Assembly: GCF_023195775.1 (NCBI RefSeq)
Contig: NZ_CP096205.1
Coordinates: 3,759,205-3,823,204 of the forward strand
Source of the DNA: Flavobacterium azooxidireducens
GTDB lineage: Bacteria > Bacteroidota > Bacteroidia > Flavobacteriales > Flavobacteriaceae
Reading direction: 5' to 3'
Length of the DNA: 64,000 nucleotides
Made by a program: the position numbers and the translations under genes. The notes beneath the pieces were generated by a model. The model saw only the letters and a list, made by a program, of their open reading frames with translations, ran no database searches and was not told the origin of the DNA. The stretch's first letter is position 1. Each line of letters begins with the position of its first letter. Below, one piece after another: positions 44,812 through 53,722 of this stretch.

Positions 44812-45372
44812 ATGATTTCAGAAAAACTCAAAAAAGGTCATTTACTCATTGCAGAACCATCTATTTTAGGTGATTTATCATTTAATAGGTCTGTTATTTT
44901 ATTGGCTGATCACAACGATGAAGGTTCGGTTGGATTTATTCTTAACAAACCGTTAGAATACACTTTAATGGATTTGGTTCCTGAAATTGAATCGTCTTTT
45001 ACAATATACAACGGAGGTCCGGTTGAACAAGATAATTTATATTTTATTCATAGCATTCCTGATTTAATTCCAGATAGCATTGAAATTTCGAACGGAATTT
45101 ATTGGGGCGGTGATTTTGAAAAAACCCGTGATTTGATTAATAGTGGAGAAATCAACAAAGATAATATTCGCTTTTTCTTAGGATACACCGGTTGGGATGC
45201 CAATCAATTGGAAACTGAAATGAATTCTAATTCATGGATTTTAATTGAAAACAGTTACAAACAAAACATTCTTCAAAAGTCATCTTCCAATTTTTGGAAA
45301 GAAAAAATCATGGAATTAGGTGGAGAATACCTAATTTGGTCAAACGCACCGGAAAATCCGATGTTGAATTAA
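44812..45372 (+). CDS. YqgE/AlgH family protein
   Basis: A 186-residue protein: KKGHLLIAEPSILGDLSFNRSVILLADHNDEGSVGFILNKP is the diagnostic N-terminal block, and YWGGDFEK and FLGYTGWDANQLETEM follow as in the family. AlgH affects alginate control in Pseudomonas, but the molecular role is not settled. The start at 44812 is preferred over the longer frame from 44782. The stop overlaps the stop of the convergent aminotransferase gene. Confidence 0.93.
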   Translation: MISEKLKKGHLLIAEPSILGDLSFNRSVILLADHNDEGSVGFILNKPLEYTLMDLVPEIESSFTIYNGGPVEQDNLYFIHSIPDLIPDSIEISNGIYWGGDFEKTRDLINSGEINKDNIRFFLGYTGWDANQLETEMNSNSWILIENSYKQNILQKSSSNFWKEKIMELGGEYLIWSNAPENPMLN

Positions 45373-46205
45373 TTGATTTCTGCTAACTGATTTACTTTTT
45401 CCAATAAAATTTTGGACCAGTTTATTGCAAATTCTTTTTTGCGGTATTTTGTGATGGGTTGAATTCCTTGAATCATATTGGTAATAAAAAGCTCGTCTGC
45501 TTTTTGCAAATCAAAAGGAGAAATTTGTTCTTCTGAAACTTCTAATCCTTCTACTTTTTTTGCTAAAGCTAAAACTTGTTTTCGCATGATTCCGTTCAAG
45601 CATCCTTCAGAAAGTGGTGGAGTAATCAATCGGTTTCCGGCAATCATAAAAAAATTACCATTCAAAGCTTCTACTACATTTTTTTCTTCATTGAGTAAAA
45701 GACAATTTTGATAACCATTTTCATCAGCAAAAATACTTCCTACTGTGTTGATTAATCTATTGGTAGATTTGATTGTTGAAAGTAATTGTTTTGTAATGTA
45801 GAAATCTTTATACAATTCAACTTCATACGATTCTTCCTTTAATGTATAAGCTTTATTGTCCAGTCTTGATGATGTGATTAAAAAAGATACATTTCTATCA
45901 GTTGGTAAATAAAACCCTCCGTTATTTCTAAAAACGGTGAAACGAACACGACAAGAATCTGAACACGAATTTTTGGATGCCAATTCCAAAATCAGTTGTT
46001 CTAAATTTTCTAACGTAAAGTTCATTGGAATTTGCATTCGAATAATTCGCATAGAAGCCATTAATCGAAAGTAATGATCTTCCATAAACAAAACTTTTCC
46101 GTTTACTACTTTAAGTGTTTCAAATACAGCATCACCGTAGAGAAAAGCTCTGTTCTGACTTAATACTGACTCCTGTTCTACTAAATTTCCGTTGAGATTA
46201 ACCAT
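45369..46205 (-). CDS. Class IV aminotransferase (4-amino-4-deoxychorismate lyase-like)
   Basis: A 278-residue PLP-dependent fold type IV enzyme: FLYGDAVFETLKVVNGKVLFMEDHYFRL at the N-terminus, the PLP Lys probably in LLSTIKSTNRL near 143, and EALNGNFFMIAGN near 192. PabC-type lyase for folate or branched-chain/D-amino-acid aminotransferase are the options; the first is favoured by length and the FETL motif. The ATG at 46205 follows a hairpin and T-run that closes the upstream gene. Confidence 0.85.
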   Translation of the reverse strand: MVNLNGNLVEQESVLSQNRAFLYGDAVFETLKVVNGKVLFMEDHYFRLMASMRIIRMQIPMNFTLENLEQLILELASKNSCSDSCRVRFTVFRNNGGFYLPTDRNVSFLITSSRLDNKAYTLKEESYEVELYKDFYITKQLLSTIKSTNRLINTVGSIFADENGYQNCLLLNEEKNVVEALNGNFFMIAGNRLITPPLSEGCLNGIMRKQVLALAKKVEGLEVSEEQISPFDLQKADELFITNMIQGIQPITKYRKKEFAINWSKILLEKVNQLAEIN

Positions 46206-46230
46206 AAAAAAAGCCCTGATTTTACAGGGC
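46206..46230 (-). terminator. Terminator just before the aminotransferase start
   Basis: On the minus strand GCCCTG-TAAAAT-CAGGGC is followed by seven T that run straight into the aminotransferase ATG. It should stop transcripts from the START-domain gene. It overlaps the -7 box at 46230-46237. Confidence 0.8.
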
Positions 46231-46237
46231 AAATATA
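46230..46237 (-). promoter_or_regulatory. -7 box of the aminotransferase gene
   Basis: TATATTTG on the minus strand. The transcript would begin about 6 bases on, inside the terminator hairpin, and so would lack the first arm and escape termination. Confidence 0.5.
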
Positions 46238-46253
46238 CGTTTATTCCATTAAA

Positions 46254-46646
46254 TTACACCGAACCAATAACGTGCTTTAAATCAGATATTTGATTTTCCC
46301 ATAATAATTTAGATTCGCTTAATTCATCTTCAAGGGCAAAATCAACCACCACTAAAGAAACGTCTTTTGTGATTTCATCTTCCATTATTCTCAATTCAAA
46401 AAAATAATCGGTGTCTTTATCTTGATCATCCAACCATTTAAATTTTATTCTTTCATTTGTTTTTTTGGAAGCTAATCGAGCTTTTTCCATCGTATCATCC
46501 CAAATGAAAGTAAAAAATTCACCTCTAGAATTCACATTATCAGCAAACCACTCAGACAAACCTGATGGGGTTGAGATATATTGATAAAGCAACTGTGGTG
46601 ATGAGTTTAAAGGAAACTCTATTTCGTATCGTACTTTTGTATCCAT
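46254..46646 (-). CDS. START-like (AHSA1-type) domain protein
   Basis: A 130-residue single-domain protein: YEIEFPLNSSPQLLYQYISTPSGLSEWFADNVNSRGEFFTFIWD is the standard opening of bacterial START/AHSA1-like folds, with a hydrophobic pocket and long C-terminal helix (ESKLLWENQISDLKHVIGSV). The ligand is unknown. It is a conserved flavobacterial gene next to the aminotransferase. Confidence 0.88.
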   Translation of the reverse strand: MDTKVRYEIEFPLNSSPQLLYQYISTPSGLSEWFADNVNSRGEFFTFIWDDTMEKARLASKKTNERIKFKWLDDQDKDTDYFFELRIMEDEITKDVSLVVVDFALEDELSESKLLWENQISDLKHVIGSV

Positions 46647-46728
46647 TCTTAGTATTTTGTGGCAATATATTGAATATTACTTCAAAAAAAAAGCGTTTTT
46701 TAAAATAAAAATATTTTATCATTTTATG

Positions 46729-46759
46729 TTTGGAAGGTTTAGTATTATTTATATATTTG
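46729..46759 (+). promoter_or_regulatory. Strong promoter of the tRNA-Met cluster
   Basis: TTTG at 46729-46732, then 19 bases, then TATATTTG at 46752-46759: a full match to the Bacteroidetes -33/-7 consensus with ideal spacing. A small hairpin, ATTACC-GCAGT-GGTAAT at 46767-46783, lies in the predicted leader before the first tRNA-like copy. Confidence 0.8.
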
Positions 46760-46793
46760 CACCCGCATTACCGCAGTGGTAATATATAAATTT

Positions 46794-46856
46794 GGCGAGA
46801 TAGCTCAGTTGGTTAGAGCGTTGGATTCATATCCGCCCAGGCGGACCCGAGTTCAA
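46794..46856 (+). pseudogene. Damaged tRNA-Met copy 1 with palindrome after the anticodon
   Basis: Bases from the acceptor through the anticodon CAT (46794-46830) are identical to the intact tRNA-Met at 46872. Directly after CAT the sequence changes to ATCCGCCCAGGCGGAC, a palindromic stretch, then regains CCGAGTTCAA of the T arm and stops. The 3' half of the T stem and the acceptor are missing. It cannot fold as a tRNA. It is the first unit behind the cluster promoter. Confidence 0.85.
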
Positions 46857-46871
46857 CAAAAAAATATAAAT

Positions 46872-46945
46872 GGCGAGATAGCTCAGTTGGTTAGAGCGTT
46901 GGATTCATAACCCAAAGGTCCCGAGTTCAAATCTCGGTCTCGCTA
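46872..46945 (+). tRNA. tRNA-Met (anticodon CAU)
   Basis: A 74-base cloverleaf: acceptor GGCGAGA / TCTCGCT (first pair G-U), D arm GCTC...GAGC, anticodon stem-loop with CAT in TTCATAA, variable AGGTC, T arm CCGAG-TTCAAAT-CTCGG and discriminator A. CCA is not encoded. It resembles elongator tRNA-Met; a lysidine-modified Ile tRNA also has a CAT anticodon and cannot be excluded by eye. One stem pair next to the loop is A-C. A terminator follows 2 bases downstream. Confidence 0.93.
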
Positions 46946-46946
46946 C

Positions 46947-46977
46947 AAAAGTCCCTGAAAATTCAGGGACTTTTTTT
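46947..46977 (+). terminator. Terminator of the tRNA-Met unit
   Basis: AGTCCCTGAA and TTCAGGGACT form a 10-bp stem with a 2-base gap and seven T after it. Confidence 0.9.
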
Positions 46978-46988
46978 ATATTTACTAT

Positions 46989-47246
46989 ATGGAATTTATT
47001 GTTTACATATTATATTCTGAAAAATTTGATAAAACCTATGTTGGCTTTACTTCATCATTAATTGAAAGATTTAAAAGCCATAATGAATTAGCTACTAAAG
47101 GATTTACAATAAAATTTAGACCGTGGAAAGTAGTCTATTTGGAAGTCTACAATTCTAAAACTGAGGCTATGAATCGAGAAAAATGGTTCAAAACTGGAAA
47201 CGGAAGAATTTTTATTAAAAATTTAAAATCCAACAACTTCTTTTAA
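46989..47246 (+). CDS. Small GIY-YIG nuclease
   Basis: An 85-residue one-domain protein of the GIY-YIG superfamily (UPF0213/YhbQ-like). The two motif tyrosines are in VYILYS and TYVGFTS, the catalytic Arg in IERFKSHN and the Glu in AMNREKWFKTGNG, so the active site is complete. There is no DNA-binding domain. It lies 11 bases after the tRNA terminator and 11 bases before a damaged tRNA copy, on the same strand. No promoter of its own is clear. The substrate is unknown; a role tied to the repeats is hypothesis. Confidence 0.88.
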   Translation: MEFIVYILYSEKFDKTYVGFTSSLIERFKSHNELATKGFTIKFRPWKVVYLEVYNSKTEAMNREKWFKTGNGRIFIKNLKSNNFF

Positions 47247-47257
47247 TTTAAAAATAT

Positions 47258-47335
47258 GGCGAGATAGCTCAGTTGGTTAGAGCGTTGGATTCATATCCGC
47301 CCAGGCGGACACTAGTTCAAATCTCGGTCTCGCTA
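47258..47335 (+). pseudogene. Damaged tRNA-Met copy 2 with palindrome after the anticodon
   Basis: A 78-base relative of the tRNA-Met gene, with both acceptor halves, D arm and 3' T-stem half intact. After the CAT anticodon it carries the same ATCCGCCCAGGCGGAC as the copy at 46794, then ACTAG in place of CCGAG, which breaks the T stem. The anticodon 3' stem and variable loop are lost. Gene-finders may call it a low-scoring tRNA; I judge it nonfunctional in decoding. Confidence 0.85.
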
Positions 47336-47356
47336 CAAGATTATTACTTTGAAATT

Positions 47357-47387
47357 AAACGGATTAAGAACCTTAATCCGTTTTTTT
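47357..47387 (+). terminator. Terminator after the second damaged tRNA copy
   Basis: AAACGGATTAAG and CTTAATCCGTTT form a 12-bp stem with a 3-base loop and T-run. Confidence 0.9.
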
Positions 47388-47780
47388 ATGTCTTCAATTT
47401 TATTACTATTACAGATAGTTCATCTAAATGCTTTTAATATTTATTATATCTGTTTTTACAATTCATACCTTTTAAAAATTTCTATTTTTAAACCTCTATG
47501 ATAATTTCTTACTCGCTTGTCTTTATTTAAAATCACTTTATTAAAAAATAAATTATACCCAATAGATTATGTTTTAAAATAATCAATATTAATTAGGTAT
47601 AAACAATTCTATAACATATATTAATTTAAAAACAAATTGTAAGTTTTTTACATATATTAATTTACATTTAATGCATTTCATCGATTAATTTATGCATTTC
47701 ATCGATTAATTAAAATTACATTATTACTTTTGGTTCGTCAAAAATTCAATTAAAAAAAGTAATAGCTAAATTTAGTAATT
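47388..47780. promoter_or_regulatory. Upstream region of the T9SS surface protein, with repeats
   Basis: No gene is supported here. The region has a 21-base tandem duplication (47671-47691 and 47692-47712, core ATGCATTTCATCGATTAAT) and two copies of ACATATATTAATTTA (near 47616 and 47651). A TACTTTTG box at 47725-47732 is the likely -7, about 48 bases before the start codon. The repeats are placed where activators or repressors would bind. Confidence 0.55.
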
Positions 47781-50700
47781 ATGAAAACTACTCAATTTAA
47801 TAATGTAAAAAAAGGATGCCTATTTGTCCTCCTGTTTTCTACAATGTTAAGTTTTTCACAGGTTTTACTCAAAAACCAAGGATTTGAAGGAAGTACTTCT
47901 GATAATCTCAGTTATTCTGTTTCATCCTCTTCATATGTTACCGTATCAACTACAACTGCAATGAGCGGAACAAGATCATTACGATTTTCGGGCTCTTCAA
48001 ACAATTCTAGCAACGTTGTTTTTGAAAATGTTTCATTATCAAATTACACCAATGCCCAAGTTTCCATTGCATTTGCTGCGACAGGTGTGGATGATGATGA
48101 AGATTTATTTATTGATTTTTCATATAATAATGGCTCTACTTATACAACCACCATTCAACTTATTGATGGTAATAACGGTGGAAGCGGTCAAAATTTAGTT
48201 TTTGGAACAGGCGATTCCGCTCCGGGTCAACCTAATAATCCTTACTTTTTTAATATCCCAAATAATAATTCGAGCGTTAGAATTAGAGTTAGAGCTACAA
48301 ATCTTGATTCTAGTGAATTTTTTTATATCGATAATATAACAATTACCGCAATGGTAGATACCGATGGTGATGGTATCGAAGATAATGCGGATTTGGATTC
48401 AGACAACGACGGAATTTTAGATTCCATCGAATGTGAATCCTGCTTTACCGACTTTTTTACTAACGGTGATTTTGAAAACCCTGCTATTGCCGCTTCAAGC
48501 TACTCTATTCTGCCAACTAACAGTGTTCCCGGATGGCAAACCAGTGCCGAAAACTTTATTGAAATTTGGAGTTCCGGTTTCAATGGTGTGACAGCTGCTT
48601 CGGGAAATCAATTTGCCGAATTGAATGCGAATGTTCCCGGAATTTTATATCAATCTTTCTGTTTAAATGGTGCCGGAGGAACAATCAATTGGTCTATTAA
48701 ACACCGTGGAAGATCGGGAGTAGATCAAGCTTTTGTGAAATTTGGCCCCACATTATCTGCCGCATTAGCTTCAGCTCCTATTGCAACAATGGTAGACGGA
48801 AATACTGCATGGGGAACATATTCAGGTGTATATACTATCCCGGAAGGACAAACACAAATTATTCTTACTTTTCAAGCAGGATATACAGCATCAGGAAGTC
48901 AATCGATTGGAAATTTTATTGATGATGTTAGAATAACAATCAACCAAGCCTGTGTTGACACAGATAAAGACGGCATACCTGATTATTTAGATTTAGATTC
49001 AGATAATGACGGAATTCCGGATATTGAAGAAGCTGGTTTTAAATACATGAGTAATCAAAAATCTACTTTCGATTTAACCAATTCTTCACTATGGAAAGAT
49101 GATAACAAAAATGGTTTAAACGATTATATTGAAACATTAATCTCAGGTGGAAACTATTCCATTCCGGACACAGACGGCGATTCTGTTTCCGATTATCTTG
49201 ATTTAGACAGTGATAACGATTCGCTTTTTGATGTTGACGAAGCAGGTTTACTTAACGGTGATGGCGACATTAATGGTGATGGAACCGGAGACGGTGCAGA
49301 CAGTGATGGCGATGGAATTTTAGACCTATATGATAATTCAACTTCGTTCGGAACTGTTGGAAGAGCTTATGCTCAAGATAACGATTCAAACGGAGTGAGT
49401 GATTATCTTCAATTAGACTCAAATTCTGATGGTGTTTTTGATATTCAATCGGGATTGTATGCTCATTTAGATACAAATAATGATGGAAAAATTGATGGTT
49501 CTGCCGATTTAGATAAAGATGGAATTATTGATAGTTTCGATACTAATACTTCAAATTTCGGTTCTCCAAGAGACTTAAACAGAAAATTGTTTTTAGATTT
49601 TGATGGCAGAAACGATTATGCTCAAGGTTCAGCTGTTCTGGGTGGATTATCACAAGCGTCTATTATGGCATGGATAAACCTAACTGCTCCTTACAATTCA
49701 ACCGGAATAGTAGTGGGTCAAAACAAATTTTATATTCGAGTAAATAGTAGCCGAAGACTGCAAGTGGTGTTAAACGGAAGTACTATTTCATACAATACAG
49801 CATTGGTTGCCTCCAGATGGTATCATGTGGCAGCAACGCTTGGTGATGGTTACTTAAAAATATATGTTAATGGAAATAAAGTCATCACTCATGCTACAGA
49901 TAGTTCAATTAATGCAGACACTACGCCATTAACGCTAGGTAAAAACCCTAATTCAAATACCAACTTCTTCAAAGGAAAAATTGATGAAGTGAGGATTTTC
50001 AACACCAATCTAACAGCTCAACAAGTGCAAAGAATGGTGTATCAGGAAATTGAAAATAATAATGGTCAAGTGAGAGGAGCAATTGTTCCTAAAAACATAG
50101 AAGATTTACCGTTTGCCAACTTGCTTCGATATTACAGAATGGATGTTTATAAGGATGATATCATTGATGATTTAAGTACGCCTGGCTTTGATACCGAAAA
50201 CGGAATGAAAATTTACAATCATAAAAACATTGTGAATCAACAAGCTCCAATGCCATTTGTAACAAGACAAGCAGGTAATTTTAATGCTGCTGTTAATCAT
50301 CCTGATAATGAAGTGCGAGGTTTAGATATGATGGACTCTAACTATTCCATTATTCAAGTAAAACACGATATTACTGAAACATCGAATATTACTACTGTTG
50401 GATTAATTGTTGATCCGAACGTAAAAATTACCATGAACAATGATACTAAACTTCAAAATGATTGGTATCTGAAATTAGATGGGAAAATTGATTTAGAAGA
50501 CCGTTCACAACTTATCCAAACGGTAAATAGTGAATTAGCCCCTACAAGTACTGGTAATGTGGAACGCGATCAGCAAGGTCAAAGCAATAAATTCAATTAT
50601 AACTATTGGTCGTCTCCGGTGAGTTCTATCAATAATTCAACCATAAACCATGGTTACACTGTTGCCGGAGTTATGAAAGACGGAACAAACCCTGACAATC

Positions 50701-52088
50701 CAACAAATATCGCTTGGATGAGCAGTACAAATAATCCGTTAACGAGTAACCCGATTACGTTGAGTAGCTATTGGATTTATAAATTCCAAAACCTAACGCC
50801 AATCTATGCCAATTGGGCAACTGTTGGTCAAAACGGAGCTTTATTAGCGGGTCAAGGCTTTACCTTAAAAGGAAGTGGTGCTGCTTCTGCTACACAAAAT
50901 TTCACTTTTATCGGTAAACCAAACAATGGAGAAATCACAAGTTATGTTTCTGCCAACAATTTAAATTTATCCGGAAATCCATACCCATCGGCTTTAGATG
51001 CAAATGAATTTATTAGTCAAAATTTAGGTTCAATCAACGGAACATTGTATATCTGGGAACATTTTTCAACCAACAATACACACACTTTGTCCGGTTATCA
51101 AGGTGGTTATGCTACACGTAATTTAGTGGGCGGAACAGCTCCCGTTTCTCCTTCCGGAATTAGCGGATTAGGTTCCAGCACAAGAATCCCCGGAAGATTT
51201 ATTCCGGTTGGGCAAGGTTTCTTTGTGAGAGGAAATACAACAGGTGGAAGCTTTGTTTTCAACAACAGTCAACGTTTGTTCATCAAAGAAAGCAATACCA
51301 ATTCAAGTGTTCTTTTCAGATCAAGTGAAAATCAAACAACTAGTGATGATGATATTGAATATGGAGCAGATAACAACCAAGAAGACGAATATACTGAAGA
51401 TGAATTCATCAAAATCAGAATTGGTTTTAATTCGTATAATAATTTCCACAGACAATTGTTGATTGGTTTTATGGATGAATTGGCAACCGAAGATATTGAT
51501 TTAGGATATGATGCTATTCACATTGACAACCAACAAAATGACATGTACTTTTTAAATAATGGTGTAAAACTGATTATTCAAGGTGCTTCGTATTTTGATG
51601 TTAATAAAGTTTATCCGTTGGGAATAAAAACGTATGCTGCCGGAAATGTTCAGTTTACATTGGATGGAACCGAAAATGTGGATGAAGCAACAGATATTTT
51701 TATTCATGACAAAACAACCGGATTATATCATTCGATTAAAAACGAACATTTTACTATTGAATTACCGCAAGGAGAAATTCACGACCGCTTTGAATTAACG
51801 TTCAACAACGGAACCTTATCTACAGGTGAACATAACTTGGATAGTGAAATTGCGGTTGCCTTTACCAATGCCCAAAATCTACTAACGATAAAAAATAACT
51901 TAACCGATGTAACTGTGGAAACAGTGAGCATCTTTACGATCCTGGGTCAGACCCTTGCCACTTGGAATGTTGAAAACCAAACCCAAACCAACATTTCGCT
52001 ACCGGTGAGCAACGTGAGTACTGGCACCTACATTGTTCGTGTGCAAACAAATGCCGGAACAATTAGCAAAAAAATCATTATTAAATAG
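47781..52088 (+). CDS. Large T9SS-secreted surface protein (TSP3 repeats, LamG)
   Basis: A 1435-residue protein with signal peptide (about 1-28). The N-terminal part resembles a carbohydrate-binding jelly roll (about 30-190). Then come calcium-type thrombospondin-3 repeats (DTDGDGIEDNADLDSDNDG and more, about 193-215, 393-420, 465-600). A second jelly roll lies near 225-390, and a LamG/concanavalin domain near 605-755 (FDGRNDYAQG..., GKIDEVRIFN). The long middle ends in a type A T9SS sorting domain in the last 75 residues (VSIFTILGQTLATWN...GTYIVRVQTNAGTISKKIIIK). Probably surface-anchored or released; an adhesin role is inference. Confidence 0.88.
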   Translation: MKTTQFNNVKKGCLFVLLFSTMLSFSQVLLKNQGFEGSTSDNLSYSVSSSSYVTVSTTTAMSGTRSLRFSGSSNNSSNVVFENVSLSNYTNAQVSIAFAATGVDDDEDLFIDFSYNNGSTYTTTIQLIDGNNGGSGQNLVFGTGDSAPGQPNNPYFFNIPNNNSSVRIRVRATNLDSSEFFYIDNITITAMVDTDGDGIEDNADLDSDNDGILDSIECESCFTDFFTNGDFENPAIAASSYSILPTNSVPGWQTSAENFIEIWSSGFNGVTAASGNQFAELNANVPGILYQSFCLNGAGGTINWSIKHRGRSGVDQAFVKFGPTLSAALASAPIATMVDGNTAWGTYSGVYTIPEGQTQIILTFQAGYTASGSQSIGNFIDDVRITINQACVDTDKDGIPDYLDLDSDNDGIPDIEEAGFKYMSNQKSTFDLTNSSLWKDDNKNGLNDYIETLISGGNYSIPDTDGDSVSDYLDLDSDNDSLFDVDEAGLLNGDGDINGDGTGDGADSDGDGILDLYDNSTSFGTVGRAYAQDNDSNGVSDYLQLDSNSDGVFDIQSGLYAHLDTNNDGKIDGSADLDKDGIIDSFDTNTSNFGSPRDLNRKLFLDFDGRNDYAQGSAVLGGLSQASIMAWINLTAPYNSTGIVVGQNKFYIRVNSSRRLQVVLNGSTISYNTALVASRWYHVAATLGDGYLKIYVNGNKVITHATDSSINADTTPLTLGKNPNSNTNFFKGKIDEVRIFNTNLTAQQVQRMVYQEIENNNGQVRGAIVPKNIEDLPFANLLRYYRMDVYKDDIIDDLSTPGFDTENGMKIYNHKNIVNQQAPMPFVTRQAGNFNAAVNHPDNEVRGLDMMDSNYSIIQVKHDITETSNITTVGLIVDPNVKITMNNDTKLQNDWYLKLDGKIDLEDRSQLIQTVNSELAPTSTGNVERDQQGQSNKFNYNYWSSPVSSINNSTINHGYTVAGVMKDGTNPDNPTNIAWMSSTNNPLTSNPITLSSYWIYKFQNLTPIYANWATVGQNGALLAGQGFTLKGSGAASATQNFTFIGKPNNGEITSYVSANNLNLSGNPYPSALDANEFISQNLGSINGTLYIWEHFSTNNTHTLSGYQGGYATRNLVGGTAPVSPSGISGLGSSTRIPGRFIPVGQGFFVRGNTTGGSFVFNNSQRLFIKESNTNSSVLFRSSENQTTSDDDIEYGADNNQEDEYTEDEFIKIRIGFNSYNNFHRQLLIGFMDELATEDIDLGYDAIHIDNQQNDMYFLNNGVKLIIQGASYFDVNKVYPLGIKTYAAGNVQFTLDGTENVDEATDIFIHDKTTGLYHSIKNEHFTIELPQGEIHDRFELTFNNGTLSTGEHNLDSEIAVAFTNAQNLLTIKNNLTDVTVETVSIFTILGQTLATWNVENQTQTNISLPVSNVSTGTYIVRVQTNAGTISKKIIIK

Positions 52089-52115
52089 GGTTTTGATAAT
52101 TGATTTTTGACACCG

Positions 52116-52145
52116 AAAGGCCCCTCGACGTGAGGGGCTTTTCAT
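52116..52145 (+). terminator. Terminator after the large surface protein
   Basis: GCCCCTC-GACGT-GAGGGGC with A and T flanks. Confidence 0.85.
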
Positions 52146-52305
52146 TTTTATAGGGTTTTGAAAATAATTTGTGTATATTAATTTTTGATGAAAAAACTAG
52201 TATATTTGGAAGAATGAAAGTAAAACTTAGCTTTTAATTCTTTTTAGAAAAAATTATAACTAAAAAAATTTCTTTAAAAATAATCAAATTATAAAAACTA
52301 TAAAT

Positions 52306-53670
52306 ATGAATAAAAAAATTACAATTTTAATTCTTCTTGTATCATTTCAGATTAGTGCCCAATGTTGGACTTCAACTGCTTCGGGATGGAGACATACTAT
52401 TGGAATAAAAAGTGATGGCACACTTTGGGCATGGGGGGTTAACCATAAAGGACAATTGGGTGATGGAACAAATACTAACAGAACAATTCCTGTCCAAATT
52501 GGGTTAGATACCAATTGGCAATCTGTTTCTGCTTCAGAATATCAATCTGCAGGTATAAAATCAGATGGGACATTATGGACTTGGGGATGGAACTTTTATG
52601 GTCAGTTAGGGGATGGAACAACAATAGATAAAAATGTTCCAATACAAATCGGAAATGATACTGACTGGAGGTTAATAAGTGTGGGGCTTACTCAAATGAA
52701 TGCTATCAAAATAGATGGAAGCCTTTGGGCTTGGGGACAAAACCTTAGTGGACTTTTGGGATATGCTACTAATTTAGACAGTTCTACTCCTAATATGGTT
52801 GGAAACCAGACAAATTGGAAAATAGCTTCAGCAGGATTAGGGGGAACAATATGTATTAAAACTGATAATACTTTGTGGGGTTGGGGTTCAAATAATTATG
52901 GTGAAATTGGTAATGGGACATTTAATAATGTGCCATATCCAACGCAAATTGGTACTGGATCCAATTGGAAAACAGTATCTCTTAGTAACACCCGGTTTAC
53001 AGTAGCCATCAAAGAGGATGGTACTTTATGGACTTGGGGAAGCAACTATTTTGGACAGTTAGGTAATGGCACTACAACTCATACGAATTATCCAGCTCAA
53101 GTAGGATCAGATAATAATTGGGAAAATGCTACTGCAAATGGAGGACATATTTTAGCAACTAAATCAAATGGTCAGCTCTGGTCATGGGGTTTGAATAATT
53201 TTGGTCAATTAGGTGATGGCACAACAATTAATAAAAGTACACCACTTCTCATAGGATCTGATAATGATTGGATGTGGGGTAAAGGTGGAGGTAACTTTTC
53301 TAATGCTATAAAAGACAACGATCTTTTGTTTTCATGGGGATCTAACAATTATGGAGAATTAGGTGATGGAACAACTCAACAAAATTATTTTCCGCATCAA
53401 ATATCCTGCACTCCTTTGAGTATAATCGAAATAAATTTTAATGATAACTTCAAAATTTACCCCAATCCTACTAATGAAATATTGAATATCCAAAGTAAAT
53501 TCAATTTACCCATAAATAAGATCATTATAAGTGACGTGACAAGCAAGATTATTTTGGAACAAACCGACACTAATAAAATAATTAATGTCGGGAATCTAAA
53601 AGCAGGGATTTATTTTATAAAAATAGAAGTGTATGAAGGATATTACAGTTCTAAATTTATCAAAATTTAA
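52306..53670 (+). CDS. RCC1-repeat protein with T9SS sorting domain
   Basis: A 454-residue secreted protein. Signal peptide MNKKITILILLVSFQISAQ is followed by seven RCC1-type repeats of about 50 residues, each with a WxWGxNxxGQLGDGT core (for example near 46, 96, 146 and on to about 350), which should form a seven-bladed propeller. The C-terminal 80 residues are a T9SS type A domain (FKIYPNPTNEILNIQ...LKAGIYFIKIEVYEGYYSSKFIKI). Ligand unknown. It lies 217 bases after the large surface protein and could share its secretion route. Confidence 0.9.
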   Translation: MNKKITILILLVSFQISAQCWTSTASGWRHTIGIKSDGTLWAWGVNHKGQLGDGTNTNRTIPVQIGLDTNWQSVSASEYQSAGIKSDGTLWTWGWNFYGQLGDGTTIDKNVPIQIGNDTDWRLISVGLTQMNAIKIDGSLWAWGQNLSGLLGYATNLDSSTPNMVGNQTNWKIASAGLGGTICIKTDNTLWGWGSNNYGEIGNGTFNNVPYPTQIGTGSNWKTVSLSNTRFTVAIKEDGTLWTWGSNYFGQLGNGTTTHTNYPAQVGSDNNWENATANGGHILATKSNGQLWSWGLNNFGQLGDGTTINKSTPLLIGSDNDWMWGKGGGNFSNAIKDNDLLFSWGSNNYGELGDGTTQQNYFPHQISCTPLSIIEINFNDNFKIYPNPTNEILNIQSKFNLPINKIIISDVTSKIILEQTDTNKIINVGNLKAGIYFIKIEVYEGYYSSKFIKI

Positions 53671-53722
53671 AAAAAGATGCTAAAAAATACTAATCGAGGC
53701 AATGCCTTGTCAAAAAAAATCA

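Noticed and set aside
46794..46856. Functional tRNA
   Set aside because: The 3' acceptor and half of the T arm are missing.
46989..47246. Homing endonuclease inside a tRNA intron
   Set aside because: The nuclease gene lies between complete units, not inside an interrupted tRNA, and the intact tRNA ends and terminates before it. The protein lacks the DNA-binding part of homing enzymes.
47258..47335. Functional tRNA-Met second gene
   Set aside because: The anticodon 3' stem and variable loop are replaced and the T stem is mismatched, so a cloverleaf cannot form.
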